Shown here: positions 7,316 to 15,932 of the stretch, piece after piece
How the letters are laid out: each line of letters starts with the position of its first letter
Numbering within the stretch: the stretch's first letter is position 1
Assembly (NCBI RefSeq): GCF_014084045.1
Contig: NZ_CP043732.1
Location: 558,001-622,000, forward strand
DNA: 64,000 bases
Reading direction: 5' to 3'
DNA from: Microbacterium esteraromaticum
GTDB lineage: Bacteria; Actinomycetota; Actinomycetes; Actinomycetales; Microbacteriaceae
Position numbers and translations under genes: made by a program
Notes under the pieces: generated by a model
What the model was told of the DNA's origin: nothing
The model's input: only the letters and a program-made list of their open reading frames with translations
Database searches by the model: none

Positions 7316-9045
7316 CGGAACACCTTCCGCATCCACATCGCGAGGCCTTCGACGGCGAGCACGGTGACCAGGATCATGATCACGATGCTGGCGACGAGGG
7401 GGTAGTTCGAGCCCTGGCCCGCGTTGAGCAGGTAGTAGCCGACGCCGCCGCCCCCGACGATGCCCAGCAGGGTCGCCGCCCGCACGTTGGTGTCGAGCAT
7501 GTAGAAGGTGTGCCCGATCAGGGCGCGTGAGCCCTGCGGGAAGGTCGCCGCGGCGTACATCTGCAGGCGGGTCGCTCCGGTGGCGAGCAGCGCGCGCTCC
7601 GGTCCGCGCGGAACCTCTTCGAACGAGTCGGCGATGAGCTTGCCGAGCAGCCCGATCCCTCCGATCGCGAGCGCGATGGTGCCTGCCTGCGGACCGAGGC
7701 CCGTGATGATGATCAGCACGATCGCGAGGATCAGTTCGGGGATGCCCCTGATGATCACCAGCAGCAGCCGGAACCCGCCCTGGGTGGCGCGGTTCGGTGC
7801 CACGTTGCGCGCGGCGAACGAGCCGATCACCAGGGAGAGCACCAGGGTGATGAGCGTGGCTGCGAGGGCGATCCTGATCGTGTCGAGCATCGCGGCGCCG
7901 ATGACCTCGAAGCCGTAGCTGCCGAAGTCCGGCGGCCAGAACTGGGCGGCGACCTCGGGGATGCGCACCCAGAAGGTGAGGAGGTCGCTCCACACGATCT
8001 CGCTCACGACCACGGAGGCGACGACGACGAGCACCGCGATCCAGCCCGCGATGGCGCTGCGCACCCGCTGAGCCGTCCACGGTCGGTGAAGTGCCTCCTC
8101 GACGCTCGCGAACCGGCGCGTCGTCGGCGCGGCGTGTGCCGTGCGGCTCTTCCTGGTGAGCAGCCGCACGAAGACGCCCTTGCCTGCATCCTTCTCCCCC
8201 AGCATCGACACGCGCACGGCGCTGGAGATGATCTCCATGGCCACGCAGAGCAGGAAGATGACGAGGGCGTACCCGAGACCGAGTCCGTAGTTCAGCGATT
8301 TGAACGCGTGCGACATCTCGAGACCGAGCCCCGCGACGCCGACGTAGCCGAGAACGACCGAACCGCGCAGATTGATGTCGTTGCGGTGCAGCACGGTGGC
8401 CACCCAGCTGGGCAGCACCTGCGGCAGCACGCCGGCGAAGAACTCCTGCGAGCGGGTGCCTCCCGCGGCGCGGATGGCGAGGCGGGGACCCTCGTCGATC
8501 TGCTCGATCGCGTCGGCGAACATCTTCGAGATCATGCCGATCGAGTGAATGCCGATCGCGAGGATGCCGGGCAGCGTGCCCAGCGAGAACATCAGCACGA
8601 ACACCATCGCGAGCACCACGTCGGGCAGCGCACGGGTGAAGACGCCGATGAAGCGGGCGACCCCGCGCAGCGTGTGGTGCGGGGTCGTGTTCGATGCCGC
8701 GAGATACGCGATGGGCACGGAGAGCGCAGCGGCGAGCAGGGTGCCGGTGAGCACGAGACCGACGGTGAGCACGGTGAGCTCGAGCAGCTCGGCGGGCTCG
8801 GGGAACCGCAGCCCGCCGACCCGGGCGAAGAAGTTCTGCGCGTTGCCGAGGCTGTCGCCGATGCTGGCGAGGCTGATCTGCAGGTCGATCAGTGACATCA
8901 CCGCGACGACCGCGATGACCGCGAGCGTCAGCGAGGCGCAGATGCGCTCGGGGCTGAGACGCCGACGCGGGGCGCGAGCGAAGATGTCGTCGCCGTGGGC
9001 GGGTGCGCCGGCGGCGGACTCGGGGCGCGTGGCGGCGATCGTCAT
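7312..9045 (-). CDS. phnE: Phosphonate ABC permease, PhnE-PhnE fusion
   Basis: 577 residues, about twice the length of a normal PhnE. It contains two complete permease domains, at about residues 30-275 and 335-575, each with a coupling motif (EQIDEGPRLAIRAAGGTRSQEF and EEVPRGPERALLATGATRLQ). Both carry the PhnE-like HSIGM.SKM.ADAIE or GIGLLGKLIADS segment. Many phosphonate importers use two permease copies; here they are one polypeptide. It overlaps the ATPase gene upstream and the oxidoreductase downstream by four bases each. Confidence 0.9.
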   Translation of the reverse strand: MTIAATRPESAAGAPAHGDDIFARAPRRRLSPERICASLTLAVIAVVAVMSLIDLQISLASIGDSLGNAQNFFARVGGLRFPEPAELLELTVLTVGLVLTGTLLAAALSVPIAYLAASNTTPHHTLRGVARFIGVFTRALPDVVLAMVFVLMFSLGTLPGILAIGIHSIGMISKMFADAIEQIDEGPRLAIRAAGGTRSQEFFAGVLPQVLPSWVATVLHRNDINLRGSVVLGYVGVAGLGLEMSHAFKSLNYGLGLGYALVIFLLCVAMEIISSAVRVSMLGEKDAGKGVFVRLLTRKSRTAHAAPTTRRFASVEEALHRPWTAQRVRSAIAGWIAVLVVVASVVVSEIVWSDLLTFWVRIPEVAAQFWPPDFGSYGFEVIGAAMLDTIRIALAATLITLVLSLVIGSFAARNVAPNRATQGGFRLLLVIIRGIPELILAIVLIIITGLGPQAGTIALAIGGIGLLGKLIADSFEEVPRGPERALLATGATRLQMYAAATFPQGSRALIGHTFYMLDTNVRAATLLGIVGGGGVGYYLLNAGQGSNYPLVASIVIMILVTVLAVEGLAMWMRKVFR

Positions 9046-9854
9046 GCCACGGGCTCCGCGACCCTCAGTTCGGCCTCGAGCGTCTGGATCTCGGCCGTGC
9101 TGGTGGCGACGCGGCCGTAGATCTCCATGACCTGCGCCTTGTCGAGGCCGGAGGTGGTGGTGTCGAGCACCACCTCGCCGTGACGCAGGCCGACGATGCG
9201 GTCGGCCCAGTCGATGGCCAGGTCGACCTGGTGCAGACTGCACAGCACGGTCAGTCCGTCGTCGGCGGCGATCTCGCGGATGAGCGCCATCACCTGCGAG
9301 CTCGACTCCGGGTCGAGCGAGGCCACGGGCTCGTCGGCGAGCAGCACCTCGGGATTCTGCATGAGAGCCCTGGCGATCGCCACCCGCTGCTGCTGACCGC
9401 CGGAGAGGGTGTCGGCGCGCTGGTACGCGCGGTCGAGCAGACCGACGCGGTCGAGATGCCCGAGGGCGCGCAGCTTGTGCGCGCGGGAATAGGCGAACAG
9501 CCCGAGCCGAGGTCCGCGGAGCCCGGCGAGCGAGCCCGCGAGCACGTTCTCCAGCACGGAGAGCGAGCCGACCAGCTCGAACTGCTGGAAGATGAAGCCG
9601 ACGCGGCTGCGGAGACGGCGCAGGGCTCGGCCGCGCAGCGCCGGCACGTTCTCGCCCAGCACGCTGACGCGGCCGCCGGTCGGGGTCTCGAGGGCGTCGA
9701 TGTGACGCAGCAGGGTCGACTTGCCCGAGCCGGAGAGGCCGAGCAGCACGACGATCTCACCGCGGTCGACGGTGAGGTCGACGCCGGACAGCGCTGTGGT
9801 CGAGTCGAAGCGCTTGGTGAGCGAGTCGATGCGGACGACGGTTTCAGGGCTCAT
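9042..9854 (-). CDS. phnC: Phosphonate ABC transporter ATPase
   Basis: 270 residues with all ABC ATPase motifs: Walker A GLSGSGKST (residues 39-47), Q-loop around Gln90, signature LSGGQQQR (150-157), Walker B LLADEP (171-176) and the switch histidine in LCSLHQVD. The insert with SRAHKLRALGHLDRVGLLDRA is characteristic of PhnC-type ATPases. It powers the PhnE fusion and shares its operon with PhnD. ATG at 9854; the stop overlaps the phnE start (ATGA). Confidence 0.93.
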   Translation of the reverse strand: MSPETVVRIDSLTKRFDSTTALSGVDLTVDRGEIVVLLGLSGSGKSTLLRHIDALETPTGGRVSVLGENVPALRGRALRRLRSRVGFIFQQFELVGSLSVLENVLAGSLAGLRGPRLGLFAYSRAHKLRALGHLDRVGLLDRAYQRADTLSGGQQQRVAIARALMQNPEVLLADEPVASLDPESSSQVMALIREIAADDGLTVLCSLHQVDLAIDWADRIVGLRHGEVVLDTTTSGLDKAQVMEIYGRVATSTAEIQTLEAELRVAEPVA

Positions 9855-9882
9855 GTCTGTTCTCTCTTCGTGCGGGCGGGCT

Positions 9883-9912
9883 GGGGGCGCCACGTGAGAA
9901 CGTGACGCCCCC
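9883..9912 (-). terminator. Hairpin between phnD and phnC
   Basis: GGGGGCG-C-CACGT and its complement around a GAGA loop form a strong stem in the 148-base gap between phnD and phnC. It may stabilise the phnD message or partly terminate transcription, so that the binding protein is made in excess of the membrane parts. No T-run follows. Confidence 0.5.
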
Positions 9913-10002
9913 GCATCTCGACTCCGCGGCTTCGCCGCGTCGCTCGATGACCGTTCCGACGGGCGCAACGCGGCGTCGCCGCGGGGCTCGTCGGTCAGGG
10001 CA

Positions 10003-10929
10003 TCAGGACTGGCACTGGGTCGCGTTGGTCTTCTTGCAGATGTCGCGGATCAGGTCGTAGTACTCGTCGTCGACCGGCTTGGTGGCGTAGAACACCGAGC
10101 GGAACGCGTCGGAGTCGGCGCTCTCGATGCCCGCGGCGATGATGTCGTCGATGGTGACCTCGGCGAGCGAGTCGGTCAGCACGGTGACGACGTCTTCGGG
10201 GAGGGTGTTGGAGTAGACGAGCGGGGCGCCGGGGACCATGGTCTCGGCGACGACCTTCACCTTGTCGGACTTCGCGGCCTCGCTGTCTTCGGCGAAGCCC
10301 ACCTCGCACTCCTTGCCCTCGCCGGTCTTGGCGACGCTGACGTCGTGCTTGCCTGCGAACACCGGGGTGATGTCCTTCTCGGGGTCGATGCCCGCTTCGA
10401 GCAGGTTGTACGAGGGGAACAGGTAGCCGGAGGTCGACGACGGGTCGACGAAGCAGACCTTCTTGCCCGCGAAGTCCTCGATTCCGTCGACGTCGGAGCC
10501 TGCGGGTGCGATGGCCTGGGAGTAGTAGCCGGGCTCCTGGCCCTCCTTGGTCACGATCGACGAGATCGGGGTGAGCTCGGCGCCGTTGTTGGTGGCGGTG
10601 ACGTAGGTGAAGCCCGAGAACGAGGCGACGTCGACCTTGCCTGCGATGGCGGCCTCGATCAGGGCGGCGTAGTCGGTCGACTCGTGGTACTCGACCGACT
10701 TGCCCGTCTTCTCGGCGATGTAGTCCATCAGCGGCTGGTAGTTGGTCTCGGTGTCGACCGAGTCGGGCACGACGCCGAACACGAGGGTGTTCTCGTCGAC
10801 CGCGTAGCCGCCGGCCTTGTCGGCGGGTGCGTCACTGCCTGGCGCCGCACCGGCGGGGCCGGAGCATGCGGCGAGGCCGAGCGCCAGCAGGGCGGCGCCG
10901 GCGATGGCGGGGAGAGCACGAAGCTTCAT
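10003..10929 (-). CDS. phnD: Phosphonate-binding lipoprotein
   Basis: 308 residues. The N-terminus is a lipoprotein signal (MKLRALPAIAGAALLALGLAAC), with Cys22 as the lipid anchor. The mature part is a type II periplasmic-binding fold of the PhnD/PtxB group, with VFGVVPDS, YMDYIAEKTGKSVEYHESTDYAALIEA-like N-lobe elements, and the CFVDPSSTSGYLFPSYNLLEAGI hinge typical of phosphate and phosphonate analogue binders. It is the first gene of the operon and is divergent from the GntR gene. Confidence 0.9.
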   Translation of the reverse strand: MKLRALPAIAGAALLALGLAACSGPAGAAPGSDAPADKAGGYAVDENTLVFGVVPDSVDTETNYQPLMDYIAEKTGKSVEYHESTDYAALIEAAIAGKVDVASFSGFTYVTATNNGAELTPISSIVTKEGQEPGYYSQAIAPAGSDVDGIEDFAGKKVCFVDPSSTSGYLFPSYNLLEAGIDPEKDITPVFAGKHDVSVAKTGEGKECEVGFAEDSEAAKSDKVKVVAETMVPGAPLVYSNTLPEDVVTVLTDSLAEVTIDDIIAAGIESADSDAFRSVFYATKPVDDEYYDLIRDICKKTNATQCQS

Positions 10930-10985
10930 GAGGACCTTTCAGGGGGTGTCGGGAAGGTGTCCGAGAGAGACTCTGACAGGCCGGA

Positions 10986-11011
10986 TGCCGAGAAATGTAC
11001 CTATCTCGGCA
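10986..11011. promoter_or_regulatory. Inverted repeat in the phnD/GntR divergent promoter
   Basis: TGCCGAGA at 10986-10993 and its exact complement TCTCGGCA at 11004-11011 flank a 10-base AT-richer centre. It lies between phnD and the divergent GntR gene, where an operator for that regulator is expected. It could also fold as a leader hairpin of phnD. Confidence 0.45.
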
Positions 11012-11101
11012 GTGTTCGCCGCTCGTTCACCAAGGATTTCCCTGGATGAACATCCGAGAAACGAGCCACCCGCGTCACACGTGCGCAAGTAATATGCCTA
11101 T

Positions 11102-11845
11102 GTGTCCCGAGCTGTGTACATCGACATCGCCGACGATCTGCGTGCGCGGATCGCGTCAGGCGAACTGCGCCCTGGTGACGACGTGCCGACCGAGGCCGAG
11201 CTCGCCGAGCGGTGGCAGACCTCGCGCGGTCCCATCCGCAACGCCCTCGCGGCGCTGCGCTCCGAGGGCCTGGTCGAGACGACGCGCGGACGCCCCGCGA
11301 GAGTCGTCTCGGTGAAGGCGACGCAGGCCGTCGACATGTCGGTGCCCTTCACGCGCTGGGCTCGCGACCTCGGCCTGGAGCCGGGAGCGCAGACCCAGGA
11401 GGTGAGCCTGCGCCGCGCCGCCGAACTGGCGGAGCCCCTCGGCATCGCCCCCGAGGGGCAGATCGTGAGCGTGCTGCGGCTGCGGCTGCTCGACGGACGC
11501 CCCACGATGGTCGAGCGACTGAACTACACCGAGGACGTGGGGCGCCTGCTGTTCCAGGTCGACACCGACGCGGTGTCGATCACGGAGTACCTCGGCTCAC
11601 ACGGGCATCCGATCGTCGGCGTGCAGCACGAGATCGACGCCATCGCAGCCGACGAACGCGATGCCGCCCTGCTGCGTGTGCCGCAGGGCACCCCGCTGCT
11701 GAGGCTGAGCCGCATCTCTCGCGACGCGGACGGCCGCGTCTTCGAAGCCTCGCAGGACCGCTACCTCGGCGACGTCGTCCGCTTCACCGTCGCGGGCTCG
11801 GGCATCGCCGCCGACGGCCAGTACCTGCGGGCCGTCGGCGGCTGA
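11102..11845 (+). CDS. GntR-family regulator with UTRA domain, probable phosphonate regulator
   Basis: 247 residues. The N-terminal winged helix-turn-helix (about 1-70) has the GntR pattern IADDLRARIASGELRPGDDVPTE followed by LAERWQTSRGPIRNALAALRSEGL. The C-terminal part (about 85-240) is a UTRA effector domain with FTRWARDLGLEPGAQTQ and VQHEIDAIAADERDAALLRVP. It is divergent from the phosphonate operon, so a phosphonate metabolite is the likely effector. The GTG start lacks a clear ribosome binding site; a leaderless message or the GTG four codons downstream is possible. Confidence 0.85.
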   Translation: MSRAVYIDIADDLRARIASGELRPGDDVPTEAELAERWQTSRGPIRNALAALRSEGLVETTRGRPARVVSVKATQAVDMSVPFTRWARDLGLEPGAQTQEVSLRRAAELAEPLGIAPEGQIVSVLRLRLLDGRPTMVERLNYTEDVGRLLFQVDTDAVSITEYLGSHGHPIVGVQHEIDAIAADERDAALLRVPQGTPLLRLSRISRDADGRVFEASQDRYLGDVVRFTVAGSGIAADGQYLRAVGG

Positions 11846-11871
11846 GTGCGTCTCGCGAACAGGTGATTCAC

Positions 11872-11927
11872 CGAGAACAGGATCCTCTCGTGCATTCCGT
11901 CCTGTACTCGCACGTTCTCCTGTTCTC
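11872..11927. repeat. Interspersed palindromic repeat, copy A
   Basis: CGAGAACAGGA at 11872-11882 pairs with TCCTGTTCTC at 11918-11927. The inner part has CATTCCGTCCTGTACTCGCACG, close to the loops of copies at 13080 and 34583. It lies between the 3' ends of the convergent GntR and EamA genes. Confidence 0.6.
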
Positions 11928-11992
11928 AGGCAGCGAATCGACCGATGCACCGGGCGAAACGGCATGCCGATTCGGAGTGCGATCATGCCGTT

Positions 11993-12856
11993 TCAGAGTG
12001 CGATCAGCACTACTCCGCCGACCACCACGACCGAGGCCGCCACTCGCCACGCTGGCCGCGATTCGCGCAGCACGAACGCGCCGAACAGGCTCACCAGCAC
12101 CACGCTCACCTCGCGCAGCGGCGCGATGAGCGCCACCGGTGCGAGCGTGATCGCCTGCAGGACGAGGATGTACGACAGCGGCGAGAGGATGCCGAAGGCG
12201 AGGATCCGCCGCCACTCGCGGCGTCCGAGCTCGCGCACGACACCCCACCTGCGGCGCACGACGATCGTGTAGAAGGGCAGCTGCGCCAGCGTCGTGCCCA
12301 CCATGAATGCGACCGGCGACAGACTCCACTCGCGCACGGCATGCGCGTCCCAGATCGTGTACGTCGCGATCATCACCCCGGTGAGCAATCCGAACAGCAC
12401 GGCCGGGTCGATGCCCCGTCGTTCGCCCGCCGCGGGCCTGTCGACGAAACCAACGGCGACGACGCCGACGATCACCAGCCCCACGCCGATCAGCGCCGCA
12501 GGCGACGGTCGCTCGCCGAGCAGCAGCATGGCCACGATGACCGCGAGGAACGGGCCGCTGCCTCGCGCGGTCGCGTAGACGGTCGAGAGGTTGCCCAGCT
12601 GGTACCCGCGCTGCAGCACCGACATGTACAGCACGTGCAGCACCGCCGAGACGGCGACGCCGAGCGCGAAACCGGCGATGTCGTCGGTGCCGAGCCCTCC
12701 CGTGAACGGGATGACCCCGATCCACAGCATCGTGCTCGCGACGGCACCCCACCACAGGAAGGGCGCGCCGGCGCGGCTCACGTTGTGCGCGATGACGTTC
12801 CAGGCGGCGTGCGCGACAGCGGCGCCGAGCGCCAGGACGATGGCTAGGACGGACAT
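11993..12856 (-). CDS. EamA/DMT-superfamily transporter under a ykkC-type riboswitch
   Basis: 287 residues with ten hydrophobic segments in two EamA halves (about 1-140 and 150-287). The halves show AHAAWNVIAH and ARGSGPFLAVIVAMLLLGERPS in the first, and ITLAPVALIAPLREVSVVLVSLFGAFVLRES in the second. It resembles inner-membrane metabolite exporters. The 5' leader contains a ykkC-family aptamer, whose guanidine-I class typically controls guanidine exporters and carboxylases. An export role for guanidine or a related compound is therefore inferred. The ATG at 12856 is chosen because it begins the first membrane segment; a longer frame runs through the riboswitch and is rejected. Confidence 0.85.
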   Translation of the reverse strand: MSVLAIVLALGAAVAHAAWNVIAHNVSRAGAPFLWWGAVASTMLWIGVIPFTGGLGTDDIAGFALGVAVSAVLHVLYMSVLQRGYQLGNLSTVYATARGSGPFLAVIVAMLLLGERPSPAALIGVGLVIVGVVAVGFVDRPAAGERRGIDPAVLFGLLTGVMIATYTIWDAHAVREWSLSPVAFMVGTTLAQLPFYTIVVRRRWGVVRELGRREWRRILAFGILSPLSYILVLQAITLAPVALIAPLREVSVVLVSLFGAFVLRESRPAWRVAASVVVVGGVVLIAL

Positions 12857-12891
12857 CCGAAGACCCTTCTGCCCGCCGCGGGCGCGACGAA

Positions 12892-12992
12892 CGGGTCCTC
12901 CAGGCTTTTGTCCGTTCAGATGACGGCCCCGCCGCGGGGCGATGCCGTGGCGCCGCTCGGACCAGTCGGGCGGATGCCCCGGAACCCTAGGC
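12892..12992 (-). promoter_or_regulatory. ykkC-family riboswitch (guanidine-I type likely)
   Basis: The minus-strand leader of the EamA gene holds, in order, CCTAGGGTTCCG (12991 to 12980), GACTGGTCCGAG (12967 to 12956), ACGG, and GGACAAAAGCC (about 12913 to 12903) followed by TGGAGGA. This order and spacing are the hallmark conserved blocks of the ykkC aptamer. Downstream, GCGCCCGCGGCGGGC before the start codon can form an expression-platform hairpin. Assigning guanidine rather than the ppGpp or PRPP variants of ykkC needs alignment of the subtype-specific positions. Confidence 0.85.
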
Positions 12993-13079
12993 GCTGTCGA
13001 CACCCACCCTAACCGCTCCGCCGCGGCGAGGCATCCGCCCGCCCGTCATCAGCTGCGCGCCGCCGCGGGCGACGCTCAC

Positions 13080-13154
13080 CGAGAACAGGAGATCACGCGA
13101 GAACAGGCCCTTACACGAGATTCCAGCCTGTGCTCGCATTTTCTCCTGTTCTCG
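13080..13154. repeat. Interspersed palindromic repeat, copy B
   Basis: CGAGAACAGGA at 13080-13090 pairs exactly with TCCTGTTCTCG at 13144-13154. An additional GAGAACAGG arm lies at about 13099. The inner segment ATTCCAGCCTGTGCTCGCAT is close to copies A and C. It sits in the 365-base gap between the EamA leader and the M18 peptidase. Confidence 0.6.
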
Positions 13155-13221
13155 TGCGGTGCGCGGGCGGCGCGAAGCGCGACGGCGGCCGCGCGAGGGG
13201 CATCCGGATAGGCTCGAACAC

Positions 13222-14505
13222 ATGCCCGCTGTCTCCGCCGCCCACACGCATGCCGCTGATCTCGCCGACTTCGTCGCCGCGTCCCCGTCGAGCTACCACG
13301 CCGCCGAAGAGGTCGCCCGCCGACTCGAAGACGCCGGGTTCACCCGCCTCGACGAGACGGCCGAGTGGCCGACGCAGGCCGGTGGCCGATTCGTCGTCGT
13401 GCGCGACGGCGCGGCGATCGCCTGGGCCGTGCCGGCGGATGCCGCCGCGATCACACCCGTTCACGTGCTCGGTGCGCACACCGATTCCCCCGGCTTCAAG
13501 CTCAAGCCCAAGCCGACGACCGGGTCGCGCGGCTGGCTGCAGGCCGCCGTCGAGGTCTACGGCGGGCCGCTGCTGAATTCGTGGCTCGACCGCGAGCTGC
13601 GTCTCGCCGGACGCCTGGCACTGGCCGACGGCCGAGTCGTGCTCGCCGCCACCGGTCCGCTGCTGCGTCTGCCGCAGCTCGCGATCCACCTCGACCGCGG
13701 CGTGAACGACGGACTCGCACTCGACAAGCAGACCGGCACGCAGCCGGTGTGGGGCCTCGGCGACGCCGAATCCGCCGACATCCTCGCCGAGCTCGCGGCA
13801 TCGGCCGGAGTCGACCCGGCCGACATCCGCGGTTTCGACGCGGTGGTGGCGGATGCCGCCCGCGGCGCGGTCTTCGGCAAGGACGACGCGTTCTTCGCGT
13901 CAGGCCGCCTCGACGACCTCGCCTCCGTGCATGCGGGAGTGGTCGCGCTGATCGAAGCGTCTGCGGATGCGAGCGGCGTCATCCCCGTGCTCGCCGCCTT
14001 CGACCACGAGGAGCTCGGGTCGGAATCGCGCTCGGGAGCGGCCGGCCCCTTCCTCGAGGACGTCCTCGTGCGCGTGTACGCATCGCTCGGCGCCGATGCC
14101 ACCGAGCAGCGCCGGGCGTTCGCGGCATCCTGGCACCTGTCGAGCGATGTCGGCCACTCGGTGCACCCGAACTACCCGCACAAGCACGACCCCGTCGTGC
14201 AGCCGCTGCTCGGGTCGGGCCCGATCCTCAAGATCAACGCCAATCAGCGCTACGCGACCGACGCCGTCGGCGCCGCCGCCTGGGCGGCATGGTGCGACAC
14301 CGCCGGCGTGCGGTCGCAGGAGTTCGTCTCGAACAACGCCGTACCCTGCGGGTCGACGATCGGCCCGATCACGGCGACGCGTCTCGGCATCAGGACGGTC
14401 GACGTCGGCATCCCGATCCTGTCGATGCACTCCGCCCGCGAGCTCGCGGGTGTGAGCGACCTCTACGACCTGTCGCGCGTCGCGCGGGCCTTCTTCGCCG
14501 GCTGA
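13222..14505 (+). CDS. M18-family aminopeptidase
   Basis: 427 residues, the normal length for M18 peptidases, which are dodecameric cytoplasmic zinc enzymes that release N-terminal (often acidic) residues. Metal and catalytic motifs are GAHTDSPGFKLKP (His86, Asp88), FDHEELGSES with the catalytic Glu pair, SSDVGHSVHPNY, and SMHSARE near the C-terminus. The ATG at 13222 begins the typical N-terminal FVAASPSSYHA helix; an extension to 13159 overlaps the upstream gap and is not used. The gene stands alone. Confidence 0.93.
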   Translation: MPAVSAAHTHAADLADFVAASPSSYHAAEEVARRLEDAGFTRLDETAEWPTQAGGRFVVVRDGAAIAWAVPADAAAITPVHVLGAHTDSPGFKLKPKPTTGSRGWLQAAVEVYGGPLLNSWLDRELRLAGRLALADGRVVLAATGPLLRLPQLAIHLDRGVNDGLALDKQTGTQPVWGLGDAESADILAELAASAGVDPADIRGFDAVVADAARGAVFGKDDAFFASGRLDDLASVHAGVVALIEASADASGVIPVLAAFDHEELGSESRSGAAGPFLEDVLVRVYASLGADATEQRRAFAASWHLSSDVGHSVHPNYPHKHDPVVQPLLGSGPILKINANQRYATDAVGAAAWAAWCDTAGVRSQEFVSNNAVPCGSTIGPITATRLGIRTVDVGIPILSMHSARELAGVSDLYDLSRVARAFFAG

Positions 14506-14544
14506 GCGCACCCCAGGGCAGCGGCTCGGGCCGACCCGCCGAGG

Positions 14545-15849
14545 TCAGCCCGCGACGACGGGGCGAGCACCGAGCTGAATGAGCGAGGGCGCGGATCCGC
14601 AGCATCCACCCGCGTCCTCGCCGAAGTCTCCTGAGCCGCCGCAGACGCCGGTGTCGGGCAGCACGAGCTCGGTGCGCGCAGCCGCCTCGGAGTCGCCCGC
14701 CAGGTGCGCGGCGACGCTGCGCACCTGCTCGAAGCCGGTCAGGGCGAGGAAGGTCGGCGCCCTGCCGTACGACTTCGCGCCGACGATGAAGAAGTCCTGC
14801 TCCGGCTGCGCGAGCTGGCGCGCCCCGGTCGCCGACACCGAGCCGCAGGAATGGATGTTCGGGTCGATCTCGGACGCGATCCCGGCCACGGCGTCGAGGG
14901 AGGCGTCGAGATCGATGCGCAGCTCTCGGAGGATGCCGGTGTCCGGGCGGAACCCGGTGAGCGCGAAGACGTGATCCACGCCCGCGATCTCGCCGCCCGC
15001 CTCGGAGAGGATCGTCAGCCCCGCGGCGTCGTCTCGGATCTCGGCGACGCGGAACCCCGTGATCACTTCGACGACGCCGGTCTCGATCACCTTGCGAGCG
15101 CGCGTGCCGAGCACCGCCCGCTCGGCGAGCTCATCGCCGTCTCCCCCTCCGAACAGCTTCGCCGTGCTTCCGCGACGCAGCAGCCAGGTGATCCTCGTGC
15201 CGCCGTCTCGGCGGGCGAGCTCGCTCAGGCGAAGCACCGTGTGCGTCGCGGAGTGCCCGGCGCCGACGACCACGACGTGGGCTCCGGCGAACGACGAGAC
15301 ATCGTCGGGGATGCGGTACGAGATGCGGTCGGATGCGGCGGTCTCGCCCACCGCGGGGAACCCGTCGGCGCCGGCCGGGTTGGGCCGGCCCCAGGTTCCG
15401 CTCGCATCGATCACGGCGCGGGCGACGATCCGCTCGTCGCGCCCCTGCGCATCGGTCGCATGCACCACGAACGGCTGACTCCTCCGCCCGCTGTCGACGA
15501 CCTTGTCCCGTCCGCGGCGAGCGATGCCCGTCACTGCCGTGCCGTAGCGGATACGGGTCCCCAGGGCATCCGCCAGGGGCTGCAGGTACCGGCTCACCCA
15601 CTCCGCGCCCGTCGGGTATCCGCGGTCGGGAGCATCCCACCCCGTCCTCTCGAGCAGGCGCCGCGCCGCTGCGTCGATGAGCTCCGGCCAGGCCGAGAAG
15701 AGCCGGACGTGCCCCCACTCCGACACGGCGGCACCGGGGCCCGTTCCGCGTTCGACGACGAGGGCGTCCACGCCGCGCTCGGTCAGGTGGGCTGCGGCGG
15801 CAAGGCCCTGCGGGCCGGCGCCGATGATGACGACGGGTGATTCCGGCAT
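14545..15849 (-). CDS. ArsO-like flavin monooxygenase / thioredoxin reductase-like protein
   Basis: 434 residues. FAD-binding motif VVIIGAGPQGLAAAAHL at the N-terminus, a second NAD(P)H-binding motif VVVVGAGHSATHTVL near residue 190, and a C-terminal FALTGFRPDT motif. The tail is unusual: CGGSGDFGEDAGGCCGSAPS offers three cysteines that could bind arsenite. It is divergent from an ArsR gene, and flavoproteins of this kind (ArsO) occur in actinobacterial arsenic operons. GAGGAG precedes the ATG. No arsenite pump or reductase is adjacent, so the physiological substrate is open. Confidence 0.75.
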   Translation of the reverse strand: MPESPVVIIGAGPQGLAAAAHLTERGVDALVVERGTGPGAAVSEWGHVRLFSAWPELIDAAARRLLERTGWDAPDRGYPTGAEWVSRYLQPLADALGTRIRYGTAVTGIARRGRDKVVDSGRRSQPFVVHATDAQGRDERIVARAVIDASGTWGRPNPAGADGFPAVGETAASDRISYRIPDDVSSFAGAHVVVVGAGHSATHTVLRLSELARRDGGTRITWLLRRGSTAKLFGGGDGDELAERAVLGTRARKVIETGVVEVITGFRVAEIRDDAAGLTILSEAGGEIAGVDHVFALTGFRPDTGILRELRIDLDASLDAVAGIASEIDPNIHSCGSVSATGARQLAQPEQDFFIVGAKSYGRAPTFLALTGFEQVRSVAAHLAGDSEAAARTELVLPDTGVCGGSGDFGEDAGGCCGSAPSLIQLGARPVVAG

Positions 15850-15872
15850 CGGATCTCCTCAGATCGAAGAAC

Positions 15873-15922
15873 GTCAATATGAGAACCGTGTCTCACCTAT
15901 CGAAGTTTGTCAATACGTGAGA
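15873..15922. promoter_or_regulatory. Probable ArsR operator region
   Basis: The 83-base gap between the flavoprotein and arsR contains a direct repeat, GTCAATATGAGA (15873-15884) and GTCAATACGTGAGA (15909-15922), and an inverted repeat TGAGA-N6-TCTCA (15880-15895). Such AT-richer repeats between divergent genes are where ArsR-type repressors bind. Confidence 0.6.
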
Positions 15923-15932
15923 GGATATCGGC

